Assembly (NCBI GenBank): GCA_009908585.1
Contig: JAAAOZ010000478.1
Span: forward strand, 1 to 8,989
Origin: Chloroflexota bacterium
GTDB lineage: Bacteria; Chloroflexota; Anaerolineae; B4-G1; SLSP01
Direction: 5' to 3'
Length of the DNA stretch: 8,989 bases
Under the pieces are notes generated by a model, which searched no databases, had not been told where the DNA came from, and worked only from the letters and a program-made list of their open reading frames with translations. Made by a program: the position numbers and the translations under genes. Positions 6,325 to 8,989 of this stretch are shown one piece after another (the first letter of the stretch is position 1; every line of letters starts with the position of its first letter).

Positions 6325-8989
6325 ATGAGTCTAAAAATCCTAATCGTTGATGATGATGAGCGCGTCCTCAGAACGTTCGCCCGAAATCTCAAGATGGCCG
6401 GGCACACCGTCCTGACGGCTGCGCGCGGCGCGCAAGCGCTGGAAATCTATCACGAAGAGCAGCCGGACATCGTGACCTTGGATATGCGGATGCCGGGGCT
6501 GGACGGGTTCAGTGCGCTGCAAGAGATCCGCCGCCACGATCCAGAGGCCGAGGTGATCCTCACCACCGGGCACGGCGACAAAGAGATGGTCATCGAAGCG
6601 TTGCGCGCGGGCGCCTCGGATTTCATCCCCAAGCCCATCGACCGCGTCACGTTGAACACCGCGCTCCGCCGCGCCGAGGAGCGCATCCAGCTCCGCCGGG
6701 AACTGCACAGCGCCCAAGCGGCCCTGGAGGCCAGCGAGGCCCGCTTCCGCGCGGCCGCCAAGAACAACCCCAATACCTTTAGCATCCTGGAAAGCGTCCG
6801 AGCAAAGGAGAAGCAAGAAGAGGGGGAAGAGAAAATCGTCGATTTCCGCTTTGTCTACGTGAATGACAATATGCCAGCCCAGGCCAAATTCGGCCCGGAT
6901 AAGATCATCGGACGCACAATCACCGAGATCTTTCCGTGCGAGGTAGCTCAACCCTACATCGAAAAGTATGTACACGTCGTCGAGACCGGCGAGCCGCTAG
7001 ACGAGGAATATCAACTGCAATCCGATGATGGCGCCACACGCTGGTATCATCAGCAGGTGGTGCCGCTCTCCGATGGCATCGCTATCACCAACAGCGACAT
7101 CACCGAGCGCAAGGAAATGGAACATGCGTTAGCCGAGCAAACGCACGCGCTACGCGCAGCTCACGACAAACTGGAGCAAACAGTCGCCCAACGGACGGCG
7201 GAACTCCAACAGACCAACGCCACGCTTCAGCGACGCAATCAAGAACTGGCCTTGCTCAATCGGGCCAGCCAGGCCTTCAACTCCAGCCTGGAGATTGACG
7301 AGGTGCTGGTCTCGGTGCTACAAGAAGTACAGCAGCTCCTGGGGGTAGATGCCTACTCCGTCTGGCTATGGGACGAAGCGACGGGCGAGTTGGTCTGTCA
7401 GGAATTGATCAGCCCGCATAGCGAGTTGGTGCGCGGCTGGCGACTGGCGCACGGCCAAGGCATCGCGGGCTGGGTGCAGGCGCACGGCGAGAGCTTACTC
7501 ATCGATGATGTACAGGAGGACGAGCGCTATTTTCACGGCGTCGAAGAGGCGACCGGGCACACGTGGCGCTCCACACTCACCGTCCCGCTGCGCACACCGC
7601 AGCGGGTGATCGGCGTCATCCAATTGATGGACGCGGAGCCAGGGCGCTTTCAGCCGGAGGATCTAAAGCTGTTGGAGCCATTAGCGGCCTCGGCGGCCAA
7701 CGCCTTTCAAAACGCGCAACTCTACGCCCAGGCCCGGCAGGAGATCGCCGAGCGCAAGCGGATCGAGACGCAGTACCGGACGCTGCTCAAAGCCTCGCCT
7801 GACGCCATCATCGCTACCAATTTGGACGGCGCCATCATCCACGTCTCCGATAGCGTCCTCAAAATTTTGAAGGCGCAAACAGTCGACGAGATTCAGAGTC
7901 ATCATATATTGACGTGGGTCGTAGAAGAGGATCGCGAACGCGCCCAGGCCAACATCCGGCGAGTCTTGGCAGGCGAGTACTCACGCAAGAATCGCTACAC
8001 CCTGCGCCGCCAGACCAACGAGCGCTTCATCGGTGAGGTCAATTCCGGCGCGCTCCACGACGCCGAAGGGAACGCCTACGGCATGATCTCCATCGTGCGC
8101 GATGTCACCGAGCGCGAGCGGGCAGAGAAGGCGCTCCGGCAAGAGCGGGATCGCGCGCAGCAATATTTAGATATCGCAGGAACGATCTTTATCGCCCTGG
8201 ACGCCACCGGCAAGGTGACCCTCGTCAACCAGAAAGGGAGCGAGGTGCTGGGCTATGCGCAACAGGAGATCATCGGCCAGAATTGGTTCGATCACTTTCT
8301 GCCGGCCCGCATCCGGGAAGAAATCAAGGGCGTCTTCGAGATGCTGATGGCCGGCGAGATCGAGCCGGTTGAGTATTATGAGAGTTACGTCGTGACCCGA
8401 GAAGGAGAGGAACGCGCGATCCGTTGGCATAACACCGTCTTGAAGAATGAGGGACAGATCATCGGCATCTTGGGATCAGGCGAGGACATCACCGAGCGCA
8501 AACAGGCCGAAGCAACGCTGCGCCGCTATAAATTGGCCGTCGAATCTTCCACGGACAGCATCGTCGTTATCGCGCCCGATTACACCTATGTCTTAGCCAA
8601 CGAAAATTACCTCCGCTATCATCAATGCCAGCGCGATGAGGTAATCGGGCACAGCGTCGAGAAGGTCGTCGGTGAAGAGATCTTCGAAGTCGCCAAACCC
8701 CATCTCAAGCGCTGTTTTGCAGGCGAACAGACCCGCTACGAGATAACCTACCCCTACCCAGGCTTAGGTGAGCGCACGCTGATGGTCAACTACTCCCCAC
8801 TATACGATAACGGCAGCGGCGTCATCGGCGTGGTCGCCATCCTGCGCGACATCACCGAGCGCAAGCGCGCGGAGACCCAACTGCGCGCAGCGCTGGCCGA
8901 GACGCGCCAGCGAGAAAATGAAACGCGCTGGCTGCTGGAAGCCTCGCAATCCATATTATCGAGCCACTCCTTCGAGATCGCGGCCCGGC
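6325..8989 (+). CDS. Response-regulator receiver followed by PAS and GAF domains (3' partial)
   Basis: The frame is open without a stop from 6325 to the window end, giving 888 complete codons. Residues 1-120 are a receiver domain: acidic cluster D9-D10-D11, phospho-accepting Asp53 in LDMRMPG, Thr81 and Lys103 in FIPKP. They are followed by PAS (about 136-262), a long coiled-coil (about 265-310), GAF (about 312-470) and three PAS domains (about 482-604, 609-731, 733-853), most ending in a DITERK-type linker. The last visible residues (WLLEASQSILSS) look like the start of another GAF domain. No output domain is visible; a histidine kinase, GGDEF/EAL or phosphatase module could lie beyond the edge. 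With an intact receiver directly after a histidine kinase gene, it is the obvious partner of that kinase, and it may relay phosphate onward or adjust its own sensory chain. No membrane segment is evident. The receiver differs from RpaA-type clock output regulators because no DNA-binding domain follows it directly. Confidence 0.93.
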   Translation, partial: MSLKILIVDDDERVLRTFARNLKMAGHTVLTAARGAQALEIYHEEQPDIVTLDMRMPGLDGFSALQEIRRHDPEAEVILTTGHGDKEMVIEALRAGASDFIPKPIDRVTLNTALRRAEERIQLRRELHSAQAALEASEARFRAAAKNNPNTFSILESVRAKEKQEEGEEKIVDFRFVYVNDNMPAQAKFGPDKIIGRTITEIFPCEVAQPYIEKYVHVVETGEPLDEEYQLQSDDGATRWYHQQVVPLSDGIAITNSDITERKEMEHALAEQTHALRAAHDKLEQTVAQRTAELQQTNATLQRRNQELALLNRASQAFNSSLEIDEVLVSVLQEVQQLLGVDAYSVWLWDEATGELVCQELISPHSELVRGWRLAHGQGIAGWVQAHGESLLIDDVQEDERYFHGVEEATGHTWRSTLTVPLRTPQRVIGVIQLMDAEPGRFQPEDLKLLEPLAASAANAFQNAQLYAQARQEIAERKRIETQYRTLLKASPDAIIATNLDGAIIHVSDSVLKILKAQTVDEIQSHHILTWVVEEDRERAQANIRRVLAGEYSRKNRYTLRRQTNERFIGEVNSGALHDAEGNAYGMISIVRDVTERERAEKALRQERDRAQQYLDIAGTIFIALDATGKVTLVNQKGSEVLGYAQQEIIGQNWFDHFLPARIREEIKGVFEMLMAGEIEPVEYYESYVVTREGEERAIRWHNTVLKNEGQIIGILGSGEDITERKQAEATLRRYKLAVESSTDSIVVIAPDYTYVLANENYLRYHQCQRDEVIGHSVEKVVGEEIFEVAKPHLKRCFAGEQTRYEITYPYPGLGERTLMVNYSPLYDNGSGVIGVVAILRDITERKRAETQLRAALAETRQRENETRWLLEASQSILSSHSFEIAAR

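Noticed and set aside
7563..7802. A 79-codon + strand frame inside the receiver-PAS-GAF gene
   Set aside because: It is an out-of-frame shadow of the GAF domain coding sequence, with low-complexity Ala/Arg content and no domain.

Overview
The window carries a KaiB-KaiC clock operon embedded in PAS/GAF sensory and two-component genes, all on the + strand and almost fully coding. In order it holds: (1) the 3' part of a PAS protein whose C-terminus resembles the helical KaiA/RsbU-N domain (1-984); (2) kaiB (1043-1396); (3) kaiC (1389-2912); (4) a 1077-residue soluble PAS/GAF histidine kinase (3012-6245); (5) the first 888 codons of a protein that begins with a response-regulator receiver and continues with PAS and GAF domains, running off the right edge (6325-8989). 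The last gene has no stop in the window, so a simple search for closed ORFs misses it although it fills nearly a third of the sequence.

Organism: moderately GC-rich bacterial DNA with Shine-Dalgarno sites, long PAS/GAF proteins, and kaiBC accompanied by a non-cyanobacterial set of genes. KaiB and KaiC are close to the cyanobacterial proteins by eye, but the neighbourhood (no canonical kaiA, no SasA-type kinase) fits a bacterium such as a Chloroflexota member better than a cyanobacterium. This placement is a low-to-moderate-confidence inference.

How the genes may work together: KaiC keeps two Walker A motifs, catalytic glutamate pairs, the adjacent Ser-Thr phosphosites and a KaiA-type C-terminal tail. 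KaiB keeps its core sequence. The upstream PAS protein carries a helical domain with the KaiA/RsbU-N signature and no kinase domain, so it is a candidate KaiA substitute whose activity could be tuned by a PAS ligand. The downstream kinase and receiver protein are a natural cognate pair for input or output of the clock. That functional link is inferred from gene order only.

Two intergenic gaps (2913-3011 and 6246-6324) are filled by related arrays of 7-base units (ATTCNNN), arranged as facing inverted arms that start on the stop codon of the preceding gene. They are the main non-coding structure in the window. The only other gap, 985-1042, is 58 bases and shows nothing beyond the kaiB ribosome binding site. 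I saw no RNA genes, CRISPR arrays, insertion sequences or convincing promoters.
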